A DNA stretch of 64,000 nucleotides, from the NCBI RefSeq assembly GCF_963677075.1, contig NZ_OY781873.1, positions 2,567,715 through 2,631,714 of the forward strand, given 5' to 3'. Source of the stretch: an uncultured Sphaerochaeta sp. (GTDB lineage: Bacteria; Spirochaetota; Spirochaetia; Sphaerochaetales; Sphaerochaetaceae). Position 1 is the stretch's first letter, and every line of letters starts with the position of its first letter. Shown here one piece after another: positions 47,864 to 55,445 of the stretch. The translations under genes and the position numbers were made by a program. Below the pieces are notes generated by a model that worked only from the letters and a program-made list of their open reading frames with translations, ran no database searches and was not told where the DNA came from.

Positions 47864-48781
47864 ATGCCTACCAATGTACGCAATAGTATTGAAAAAATCA
47901 ACCTTGACCACCTGCTCATGGAGAATCTGGAACTCGCTTCACACAGTAGTATTCAGTGTGGGGGAAATGCCCAATGGGCTGCCTATCCCACCAATTTCGA
48001 GGAACTGAGAATCCTGATAAACCATGCAAAGGACAACAATCTTCCCCTCTCAATTCTTGGGGGAGCAACCAATACCTTGATCAGTGACAAGGGTGTTGAA
48101 GGACTCGTTATCCTCACTGGCCACCTTGCCCGCAGGCATGTACAAGGGGAGATGTTTTGTGTCCGCTCAGGTTGTCCTCTGGACAAAGCCATCTCACAGG
48201 CAATTGAAGACGGACTGGAAGGGCTGGAAATGCTCGGTGGTATCCCTGGCACAGTGGGGGGGGCTATCTATGGAAACAGCGGGGCAAACGGTGTACAGAT
48301 AGGGGATCTGCTCTACTATGTCGACTATATGACCTTGGATGGGAAACTTCATAGGATGCAAATCCACCAGGATGAGTTCTCCTATCGCCACTCCCCTTTT
48401 ACCGGCAGGGATGATTTGATCATCTATGAAGCAGGATTCCGATTAAAGCCTACCACACAAACCAGTGAGGTGAGAAAACGCAAGGACACGGTTAAAAAGC
48501 ATCGTAAGCATAAGGGTCTGTATGACTATCCAAGTCTTGGGTCAATATTCAAGAACCCAGAAGGCAAGAAAGCTGCTGCCCTCATTGATGCCTGCAATCT
48601 CAAGGGTCATACCATCGGGGGAGCCAGCGTATCCCCAACCCATGCAAACATCATCATCAATCGTGAGAGAACTGCCACCAGTGAAGATGTACGAGCCTTG
48701 ATCGAGTACATCAGAGCCACTGTACAGAGTGAGTTCCATATCACCTTGCAAGAAGAGATCCACTATCTTGGCCGATGGTAA
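47864..48781 (+). CDS. murB: UDP-N-acetylenolpyruvoylglucosamine reductase
   Basis: A 305-residue MurB. The FAD domain begins SSIQCGGNAQWAAYPTNFEE (about residues 28-47) with the pyrophosphate loop LSILGGATNTLISDKGVEG. GLEMLGGIPGTVGGAIYGNSGA is the second FAD block, FSYRHSPF holds a conserved tyrosine, and SLGSIFKNPEG carries the catalytic Ser. It makes UDP-MurNAc from the enolpyruvyl precursor for peptidoglycan. The predicted -10 is six bases before the ATG, so the message may lack a leader. The 3' end overlaps the convergent exported-protein gene by 41 bases. Confidence 0.93.
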   Translation: MPTNVRNSIEKINLDHLLMENLELASHSSIQCGGNAQWAAYPTNFEELRILINHAKDNNLPLSILGGATNTLISDKGVEGLVILTGHLARRHVQGEMFCVRSGCPLDKAISQAIEDGLEGLEMLGGIPGTVGGAIYGNSGANGVQIGDLLYYVDYMTLDGKLHRMQIHQDEFSYRHSPFTGRDDLIIYEAGFRLKPTTQTSEVRKRKDTVKKHRKHKGLYDYPSLGSIFKNPEGKKAAALIDACNLKGHTIGGASVSPTHANIIINRERTATSEDVRALIEYIRATVQSEFHITLQEEIHYLGRW

Positions 48782-49790
48782 AGCGGAATGAGTAGGTGAC
48801 TGATAGCTGCTCCTTGACATTTTTCTTGATGGTGAGAGACAGGGGTCCCTTCTTAAGAAGCAGGGATAAGGTAATGCCATCCCTACTTAGGTTTAGTGTT
48901 CCCTGTTCTGCCTTCATCTGTAATGACATTCCATCAATACTGTCCCAGACAACATCTATTCTGTAATCCAGCCACTGTCCTGATACTTGGTAGCTGCTCC
49001 TCCTGCTCTGCTCTCCAGATGTTCTGGTTTTCACCCAACTATCGAAACTGCTCTCCAAGGTAATCGACCCCAATGTATAGCTGATTTTGGAGTGTACAGA
49101 TTGTTCCATTTCTTGCCTCTGTCCACCAAAAACCGGGGAGGGGCCTGTTTGTATCTCCCCTCCCCACACTGCCTGTATGCCATGACATTTCATTTGCAAA
49201 GCGACAGATTGCGATTGCCTTTCGGAAGTCCCCTCAAACTTCCAATCGAATGAAAGGGCTCCCTGTGAGAATGTGATGTCAGGGGAGAAAGAAAAGCGCT
49301 CTCCATCAGCCCAAGAGGCAATAAGAGAGAGGTCGACATGGGGGCTCTCTGCATCCCAGAAGAGATAGATTTTTCCTGGTTGTTCATTCCACGTATATAC
49401 CGATGGGATGGAAGATTGTCCCTCTGCAAATTGGTATGCCAATCCTCCTTGCTTTCCCTGTAAGTGGAAGGCCCTGTTATTCTCTTCCCTGTACAGGTAC
49501 GAGAGACGTAGGTCTTGCTTTTCCCATGAACTGCTGAACCATACCCTTTCCAGGAAAGTCCTTGGTTTATAGCTGAAGCTCCAGACTTCTCCCTCGTAGG
49601 AAATATATGGTTCAATCTGCAGCTCAGAAGAGGAGAGAGAGAGCTTTAAGCGGAAATCTTCACGTTCTTCCTCACTATGGTACTCAATGTTCATGGCTTC
49701 CTGCAGAGGACTGAATGAACCTTGTACTATCGTTTGTGCGTGCAGAAAGAGGGGAAGTGTCCAAAACCACAGGCAAAGAAATACCTTCAT
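48741..49790 (-). CDS. Predicted exported beta-rich protein, function unknown
   Basis: A 349-residue protein with a Sec signal (MKVFLCLWFWTLPLFLHA, cleavage near residue 18). The rest is made of alternating polar and aromatic short strands rich in Ser and Trp, such as SELQIEPYISYEGEVWSFSY and QDLRLSYLYREENN. It ends in strands (SVTYSFRF) but not in Phe or Trp. This resembles small outer-membrane barrels, though I do not recognise a family. No Shine-Dalgarno or -10 near the ATG at 49790 explains its start. It is convergent with and overlaps murB. Confidence 0.6.
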   Translation of the reverse strand: MKVFLCLWFWTLPLFLHAQTIVQGSFSPLQEAMNIEYHSEEEREDFRLKLSLSSSELQIEPYISYEGEVWSFSYKPRTFLERVWFSSSWEKQDLRLSYLYREENNRAFHLQGKQGGLAYQFAEGQSSIPSVYTWNEQPGKIYLFWDAESPHVDLSLIASWADGERFSFSPDITFSQGALSFDWKFEGTSERQSQSVALQMKCHGIQAVWGGEIQTGPSPVFGGQRQEMEQSVHSKISYTLGSITLESSFDSWVKTRTSGEQSRRSSYQVSGQWLDYRIDVVWDSIDGMSLQMKAEQGTLNLSRDGITLSLLLKKGPLSLTIKKNVKEQLSVTYSFRFTIGQDSGSLLAR

Positions 49791-49917
49791 AAGAGGAAAA
49801 GAACTAAAGGTTCTTTTTTCGCTTCATGTTGATTATTCTGCCCAATAGTGTTTTAATAGATGGGTATCTTTTGCAATCAATTAACAGAGTGTTATAGAGA
49901 AATAATAGGAGTCATTC

Positions 49918-51259
49918 ATGGTAATTTTAACCTTGAACTGTGGCAGTTCGTCTGCCAAGTACCAGGTGTACGACTGGGTCAACAAAGATATTCTTGCTGT
50001 TGGCGTCGTGGAACGCATCGGACTGGAATATTCCACCATTGAGCATAAGGCAAATGGCAAAGAGGAATACAATGCAGAGTTCTCTTCCCCTACTCACAAA
50101 GAGGCAATTGAGCTGATCATCAGGATGCTTCTTGATGATGAGTATGGAGTCATCAGTGACTTGAAGCTGATATTGGGGCTGTTGGTCACCGTGTCCTGCA
50201 TGGTGGAGAGGTGTTCAAGCAGTCTGCATTGGTAACCGATGAAGTCATTGAACAACTAAAGAAGGTCACACACCTGGGTCCACTACACATGCCTGCCAAT
50301 ATCATGGGCATTGAAGCAGCCAGGAAAGCAATGCCTTCCGTTCCCCAGGCCATCATCCTCGACACTGCATGGCATCAGACCATGCCTGAGGAAGCATTCA
50401 TGTATGCCGTTCCCTATGAGTGGTACACTGATTACAATGTACGACGCTATGGCTTCCATGGAACCAGCCATCTCTACTGTGCAAAGCGTGCAGCAGTCGT
50501 GTTGGGCAAGAAGAATGAAGATACGAATGTAATCGTCTGCCATATCGGAAACGGCGCATCCATCAGCGCAGTAAAAAACGGCGTCTGCATTGACACTTCC
50601 ATGGGCCTTACCCCCCTTGAAGGATTGATCATGGGCTCCAGAAGTGGAGATATCGATCCTGCCATCATTCCCTACATGATGGACAATACCGGCATGAGTG
50701 CAAAAGAGATGGACACTGTTCTCAACAAGAAAAGCGGACTGATCGGCTTGTGCGGAAAGAGCGATCGAAGAGACGTGCTCAAGGCAAGTCTGGAAGGGGA
50801 CAAGAAAGCAGCTCTGGCCATCAAGATGGAAACCCGCAGGATTGCCAAGTACATCGGTGGCTATGCTACCCTCTTTGGTGATAAGCTGGATGCAATCGTA
50901 TTCACCGCAGGTGTCGGAGAGATGGCTCGACATATTCGTCTCGGCGCATGTCAGGGCTTGGAAGCAATCGGGGCAGTGCTTGATGAACACAAGAATGAAG
51001 TCTGTTTCAGCAGAAACGGCGAATTCGAGATCAACACTGATGATTCAAAGGTAAAGATCCTGGTGATTCCGACCGATGAGGAGTTGGTCATGACGGAGGA
51101 TGCCTATGCTCTCATGAACGGCACCTATGATGTTCATACCAATTTCCACTACACCTTCGAGGACAGAGAACTATGTGAACAAGAGCCCGTGAGAAGGATC
51201 TTCAGAAGAACATCGAGAAGAATCCTGAGTTGGCCACCATTTTAGCAATGCCACGCTAA
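49918..51259 (+). pseudogene. ackA: Acetate kinase, frame-shifted in this sequence
   Basis: The start has AGGAG and a possible promoter (TTGCAA-N16-TATAGA, 49871-49898). Frame one gives NCGSSSAKYQVYDW and on to ISDLK, and the AckA text continues in another frame with [18 protein letters not shown], so one base is lost near 50166. The middle is intact: [53 protein letters not shown]. The tail needs removal of one base near 51171 and one near 51187 to read [22 protein letters not shown] and stop at 51257-51259. With these three changes the gene is 446 residues. There are no substitution stops. Acetate kinase makes ATP and acetate from acetyl phosphate. Either sequence errors or a very young pseudogene; a terminator follows. 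Confidence 0.85.
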
Positions 51260-51281
51260 AGAGAAAAAACAGTTCTTTTGC

Positions 51282-51317
51282 AAACCACGCTTGGGATAAC
51301 CCTTGCGTGGTTTTTTC
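51282..51317 (+). terminator. Rho-independent terminator of ackA
   Basis: AAACCACGC and GCGTGGTTT with a loop that itself pairs GGG to CCC, followed by TTTTCTTC. Confidence 0.85.
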
Positions 51318-51327
51318 TTCTCCTTGG

Positions 51328-51349
51328 AATCTATGAGAAATCTATGAAA
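51328..51349 (+). promoter_or_regulatory. Tandem 11-bp direct repeat (Pho-box-like) before the response regulator
   Basis: AATCTATGAGA is directly followed by AATCTATGAAA (10 of 11 identical), the 11-base period used by PhoB/OmpR dimers. A possible -10 (GATAAT, 51357-51362) lies seven bases on, so the repeats would cover the -35 region as in activator-dependent pho promoters. Confidence 0.5.
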
Positions 51350-51392
51350 ATGCCTGGATAATCTTGCTTTCAAGATGCAATGCAAGTAGTGT

Positions 51393-52078
51393 ATGGCTAT
51401 GGAAACTATTCTTGGTTGTTGAAGATGATGTTGATATCCGGGAACTGGAGAGATACACCTCTCATCCCTAGGATACACGGTCCTGGAAGCTGAACATGGA
51501 GCACAAGCTCTGGATTTACTGAAGAGTCACCACATTGATCTTATTGTGCTCGATATCATGATGCCTGTCCTCGATGGCCTCTCTACCATCAAGTCTGTTC
51601 GCTATCAGCTGAACAACCCGGTACCCATCATTGTGGTCTCAGCTCGAGGGGAAGAGAGTGATATCATTACAGCCCTGGGAGCTCGGGGCGGATGACTACC
51701 TGAGCAAGCCATTCAGTGCAAAAGTCCTTGCAAGCAAGATCAGGGCAGAGTTCTGAGAAGGACACAGGAACTGGAGCAACAGCACCTCATGGTAGAAGCT
51801 GATGGGCTTATCATGGACCAACACAAACATCAGTGCATGCTCGATGGGCAAGAGATTGAACTCACTGCCACAGAGTTTGCCCTGCTCTATCTCCTGGCTT
51901 CGAACCCTGAACAAGTCCTTCACAAGGAATCAGATCATCACCAAGGTCAAGGGAGACGATTACCCGGTGACCGACCGATCAATCGATGTCCAGATTGCTA
52001 CGCTCAAGAAAGAAACTGGGATCATACGGCACCAAGATCAAAACCATCTGGGGAATCGGCTACACCTACAAGAACTGA
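51393..52078 (+). pseudogene. OmpR/PhoB-type response regulator, split by six frameshifts
   Basis: Reading across three frames reconstructs one complete regulator: ETILVVEDDVDIRELERYT, LGYTVLEAEHGAQALDLL, IDLIVLDIMMPVLDG (phospho-acceptor Asp), PVPIIVVSARGEESD, then GADDYLSKPF (conserved Lys), and a winged helix with ELTATEFALLYLLASNPEQ, DRSIDVQIATLKK and IKTIWGIGYTYKN. The frame changes fall near 51414 (+1), 51459 (-1), 51684 (+1), 51750 (-1), 51921 (+1) and 52014 (+1). Correcting them gives 227 residues with no internal stop. It binds DNA when phosphorylated. The Pho-box-like repeat upstream and PhoR encoded 5.5 kb away suggest it could be PhoB (inference). The start codon may be 51393 or 51399; neither has a ribosome site. 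Confidence 0.85.
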
Positions 52079-52083
52079 CCATC

Positions 52084-52410
52084 TCACGGTATCTTATCCA
52101 GTAATCGGTAGAGTTCTGCCAAAAAGCTCTCGTCATCTTCTGCAAATGGTGAGGGATCTTCACTTGTCTCATCTTCCACCATAAAGTGACCAACCCTACT
52201 CTCATACTCGTTCTCGAATGCCTGGGAGATATCAGCATCGGTTGCACTCCCGTCTTGGATCCTTTCTATGATGGAGAGGCTATCGTCAGTTATCCTCTGG
52301 ATCCTCTCCAACTCTCTTCCTTGTATCTCCAGCAGTTTCAGTTGCTCCCGCTCTGAAAGGGGAACCTGCTGTGAAGTCGATTGGAGAAGTTTTGCCGCAA
52401 AGTTAGCCAT
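52084..52410 (-). CDS. Small helical protein, function unknown
   Basis: A 108-residue acidic protein from ATG 52410 (GAGGGGGAG upstream). It is almost entirely helical with a coiled-coil look around residues 10-45 (VPLSEREQLKLLEIQGRELE...RIQRITDDSLSIIERIQ) and an acidic C-terminal segment. No domain is recognised. Its start overlaps the stop of the next upstream gene by eight bases, so the two genes form a coupled pair. It ends six bases from the convergent response-regulator stop. Confidence 0.6.
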   Translation of the reverse strand: MANFAAKLLQSTSQQVPLSEREQLKLLEIQGRELERIQRITDDSLSIIERIQDGSATDADISQAFENEYESRVGHFMVEDETSEDPSPFAEDDESFLAELYRLLDKIP

Positions 52411-52705
52411 CCGCTCCCCCTCTCTTGATCCCAGCCTTCTCCCAAACTGCATAGGTTTCTTTCTCTTTCTGGATAAACACAAATGATTCACCAAGGAGAT
52501 GCAGTGAAAGTACCGCAAGCTCTGATTCCACAATCATAAGCGGGGTGCCAGGAGGAATGGTGGCAAAGAACTTCTCCCTACCTTTCAATGTGTCAGCACG
52601 CCCTCGTGCATAGTGAGGGCTCTTTCCCTCCTGGTCAACGACACAGAGCACATAACGATTACCAATGATATCAGCTCCTGCAAACCCTGTTTCAATTCTG
52701 TTCAT
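52403..52705 (-). CDS. Small protein of unknown function, possibly RNase H-like fold
   Basis: A 100-residue protein. The N-terminal strand-turn-strand YVLCVVDQEGKSPHYARG and the later PLMIVESELAVLSLHLLG look like the first half of an RNase H-like or IS110-transposase N-terminal domain, but the catalytic acidic set is not evident and the chain is too short for a transposase, so this is only a structural hint. It overlaps the following gene by eight bases. The ATG at 52705 directly abuts GGAGGA; an extended -10 (TGCTAGACT) ends six bases before it, so initiation may be leaderless. Confidence 0.5.
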   Translation of the reverse strand: MNRIETGFAGADIIGNRYVLCVVDQEGKSPHYARGRADTLKGREKFFATIPPGTPLMIVESELAVLSLHLLGESFVFIQKEKETYAVWEKAGIKRGGADG

Positions 52706-52711
52706 TCCTCC

Positions 52712-52717
52712 AGTCTA
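52712..52717 (-). promoter_or_regulatory. Extended -10 six bases before the small-protein ATG
   Basis: Minus strand TGC-TAGACT, six bases (GGAGGA), ATG at 52705. No convincing -35 is present. A purine-rich site is there but touches the start codon. Confidence 0.3.
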
Positions 52718-52764
52718 GCAGGGAACGATGCCAATACCAGTGCAGAAAGAAATCACCGCAATAG

Positions 52765-52794
52765 TTGCAAGTCATCCACCTGTGGTGCTACAGT
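52765..52794 (+). promoter_or_regulatory. Predicted leaderless extended -10 promoter of yqeC
   Basis: TTGCAA, 18 bases, TACAGT preceded by TGC, then five bases and the ATG at 52800. No Shine-Dalgarno is present. Confidence 0.5.
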
Positions 52795-52799
52795 GAAGT

Positions 52800-53504
52800 A
52801 TGGCGACATTGATTACATCCCTGCAGAAGCACTTTCAAGGTAGTGAAAGCTGTATCTGCATTACGGGAAGTGGGGGGAAAACCACTGCTTTGATACAGCT
52901 TGCAAATGCGTACGCAGCTGAGATGAAGCGGGTTCTTGTCTCCACCACTACGAAAGTACTGTATCCTGAAAACAGGGACTATTACTGCGACCGCTACTTG
53001 TGGGATGAGGATGTGTTCTCATACCAATGCAAGAAGGGTGAGCGGGTTTTCTACGCAAGACGAGGGCCCATCAAGGCAGAAGCACCGCCTACCGAAGACC
53101 TCGCACGTTTGAAAGAACACTATGATGTACTCTTGCTGGAAGCAGATGGAGCTCGCGGTATGGGTCTGAAGTTACATTGTGATCGTGATCCAGTGGTACC
53201 GGAATTTACTACCGCTACCTTGGCAATTGCTTCTTTTTCCGTCTTCGGCAAGAGACTCAGTGAACACTGCTTCGGATGTGAAGCCCTACCTGACCGTCTT
53301 ATCGATGAAGAGACCTACTCCTTCTTGCTTACCCATCCAGAAGGCATTCAGAAGGGCATGAAGGGTGTTCGCGCTATACTTTTTAACCAAGCAGAGAGAA
53401 CCGACTGGAGCAAGATCGAGAACATTCGAAGATCGTTCCCAGATTTGCCTTTGTTTTTCGGTTCACTCGAAGAAAATATTCTTATAGAAAGGAAAATACC
53501 ATGA
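52800..53504 (+). CDS. yqeC: YqeC: accessory protein for selenium-dependent molybdenum hydroxylase
   Basis: A 234-residue P-loop protein. The N-terminal GSGGKTTALIQLANAYAA (about residues 22-39) is the Walker-like motif typical of YqeC, with VLVSTTTKVLYPE after it. Later LLLEADGARGMGLKLH matches the family's second conserved block, and AILFNQAERTDWSKI the third. YqeC is found with XdhC-like and YqeB proteins near selenium-dependent xanthine dehydrogenase-type enzymes and is thought to help insert or mature the Mo/Se site. The enzyme itself is not in the window. The stop overlaps the xdhC start (ATGA), so translation is coupled. It has a leaderless-type promoter. Confidence 0.82.
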   Translation: MATLITSLQKHFQGSESCICITGSGGKTTALIQLANAYAAEMKRVLVSTTTKVLYPENRDYYCDRYLWDEDVFSYQCKKGERVFYARRGPIKAEAPPTEDLARLKEHYDVLLLEADGARGMGLKLHCDRDPVVPEFTTATLAIASFSVFGKRLSEHCFGCEALPDRLIDEETYSFLLTHPEGIQKGMKGVRAILFNQAERTDWSKIENIRRSFPDLPLFFGSLEENILIERKIP

Positions 53505-54424
53505 AGCATACCGTATTCGAAGCAGCAGCATACTTGAGTGAACACAAAGAGGACTTTGTATATGCAACCATCATCAAGACTGAAGGATCCACAAGCAGGA
53601 ACCAAGGATCCATGGTCATCGACACAAAAGGACGGATTACCGGGACTGTCGGTGGAGGAGAACTCGAGGCATATGTACTCAGCCAATCCCTCAACCTGAT
53701 CAGCAATGATGAGTCACACCGCCATATACACTTCACAGTCCAGATGGATGACGAGGTAAGTGTAGGTGTTGTCTATCTTTTCCTCCTCCGCTGTACCACT
53801 GATGTTGAGCGGAAAGCCTTCATCGATTTCAGGCGCTGGGAGTCGTATGAGCTTGACCATGTTTTTGGTCTTCAATTGCAACCCTCAGTGGCTTTGCTCG
53901 GACTCTGTGAGGGAGGAGCTACCATTGGGGATGTGCATCCCACATTCCTCAGTTACGCCCAAGAGGCACTCAACAAGAAAAGTACCACCTTGGTGGAAAC
54001 CGGCTCATGGACCTGTCATCTCAGTCTCCCGGTGAACTACCACAACCTCCTCTTGATCGGTGGAGGGCATGTAAACCAGGCAATCGCGGAACTTGCCCAC
54101 TTTGTAGGAATCCCCACCCAGGTGGTTGAAACACGAGAAGACTTTGCCACGGAAGATCTCTTTACCTTCTCAAAGAAACGTGAGGTTGCCCCAACCCTTG
54201 CTGAAGCACTGAACAATATTGAAACCAATGAGTATACAGCTTGTATTATTGCAAGCCATGCCTTTGGCCCTGAAACCACAAAACTACTCCTTAAGAGGAA
54301 CATTGCCTACCTTGGGGTGCTGGGCTCCAGGCACAAGGCAAAGAAGTTGCTTGCTTCCCTCACCCTTGACCAGAATGATCTGAAGCGATTGCATCTGTCC
54401 AATTGGACTGGATATCGGCACTGA
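53501..54424 (+). CDS. xdhC: XdhC-family molybdenum-hydroxylase maturation protein, 3' frameshift
   Basis: 307 residues as read. The N-terminal XdhC/CoxI domain holds IIKTEGSTSRNQGSMVI and GTVGGGELEAYVL. The C-terminal NAD-type Rossmann domain begins LLIGGGHVNQAIAELAHFVG (about residue 184), with IASHAFGP and YLGVLGSRHKAKKLL. After this the expected motif HSPIGLDIGTETPQEIALSV appears only in another frame, so a single extra base near 54392 truncates the last 40 or so residues. In the corrected frame no stop occurs before yqeB, so either a second indel or a true XdhC-YqeB fusion exists. XdhC binds and sulfurates Moco for insertion into xanthine dehydrogenase-type enzymes. Confidence 0.85.
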   Translation: MKHTVFEAAAYLSEHKEDFVYATIIKTEGSTSRNQGSMVIDTKGRITGTVGGGELEAYVLSQSLNLISNDESHRHIHFTVQMDDEVSVGVVYLFLLRCTTDVERKAFIDFRRWESYELDHVFGLQLQPSVALLGLCEGGATIGDVHPTFLSYAQEALNKKSTTLVETGSWTCHLSLPVNYHNLLLIGGGHVNQAIAELAHFVGIPTQVVETREDFATEDLFTFSKKREVAPTLAEALNNIETNEYTACIIASHAFGPETTKLLLKRNIAYLGVLGSRHKAKKLLASLTLDQNDLKRLHLSNWTGYRH

Positions 54425-54518
54425 AACCCCTCAGGAGATTGCGCTCTCCGTACTGAGTGAGGTGATGAAGGTTTTCAACAACCGTAGTGGGCAGAGCCTC
54501 AAGCACAAGGCAAACAAG

Positions 54519-55304
54519 ATGATCGTGGTCCGAGGTGGAGGCGACCTGGCTACGGGGGTCATTCTCCGTCTCTTCAGAGCAGGATACTATGTCGTGGTAC
54601 TGGAAACTGAACAGCCAACGGTTATCAGGAGAACTGTCAGCATCGCACAGGCAATGTACAGTGATACAATAACCATAGAGGGAGTGAAAGCATCCCGCTG
54701 CAATGACCTGAAGGATGCCTATGCAAAGATGGATGCAGGCATCATACCCGTCCTGGCAGACCCGAAGGGTGAACAGATCAAGAGAATAAAACCGGTCTGT
54801 GTAGTGGATGCCATCATGGCCAAGAAGAATATCGGCACCACGATCACTGACGCTCCACTGGTAATCGCCCTTGGTCCTGGGTTTGTGGCAAAACAGGATT
54901 GTGATCTGGTCATCGAGACCATGAGGGGACATAGTCTTGCAAGGATCCTGAGTGAAGGTTCAGCAATGCCCAATACCGGAACCCCAGGGGTCATCGCAGG
55001 GTATGACAAAGAACGGGTGCTCCACAGCCCTGCTGAGGGAATCTTCTCCAGTGACCATCAAATCGGCGATCTGGTGAAGCAAGGTGAGGTAATTGCCAAG
55101 GTTGGTGAGGTGGATGTCATTGCAACCATTGATGGTAAGCTCAGGGGCTTGCTGAACAATGGGCTGAAGGTTCCGGAGCACTTCAAGATTGCTGATATCG
55201 ACCCACGTGGCGCGCATGCTGACCATACCACGGTAAGCGAAAAAGCCATGGCAATCGGAGGTGCTGTTCTGGAAGCAGTAGACGGATTCCTCAGCAGAGC
55301 ATAA
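54519..55304 (+). CDS. yqeB: YqeB: selenium-dependent molybdenum hydroxylase system protein
   Basis: A 261-residue protein from the ATG at 54519. It begins MIVVRGGGDLATGVILRLFR, the signature of the EF2563/YqeB family, which pairs with YqeC and XdhC. Later VIALGPGFVAKQDCDLVIET and TPGVIAGYDKERVLHSP are further family blocks, and VGEVDVIATIDGKLRGLL lies near the end. Its exact reaction is not established; it belongs to the set thought to build the selenium-containing Mo site. The frame is continuous with the corrected 3' end of xdhC, so the start could lie further upstream in a fused protein. Its ATG also contains the TGA of another frame, as in ordinary overlapping genes. Confidence 0.85.
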   Translation: MIVVRGGGDLATGVILRLFRAGYYVVVLETEQPTVIRRTVSIAQAMYSDTITIEGVKASRCNDLKDAYAKMDAGIIPVLADPKGEQIKRIKPVCVVDAIMAKKNIGTTITDAPLVIALGPGFVAKQDCDLVIETMRGHSLARILSEGSAMPNTGTPGVIAGYDKERVLHSPAEGIFSSDHQIGDLVKQGEVIAKVGEVDVIATIDGKLRGLLNNGLKVPEHFKIADIDPRGAHADHTTVSEKAMAIGGAVLEAVDGFLSRA

Positions 55305-55445
55305 GGCGATACAAGAGGGACCACTCCCGGCTCTGAATAGCGTCAGGTGTGGTAATCTTTCCATTATTCTTTGCTATCTTCAATGGATATTTTGCCTTCA
55401 ATCCGTTAGTATGGGGTAAATACACTGTCCTTGCCAGGAGGAACC

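Noticed and set aside
51789..52184. Apparent separate small genes within 51.4-52.2 kb
   Set aside because: They are frame fragments of one response regulator; the tail of one is antisense to the gene at 52084.
52403..52705. IS110-type transposase fragment
   Set aside because: Only a vague strand pattern; no acidic catalytic set, no inverted ends and an intact coupled downstream gene.
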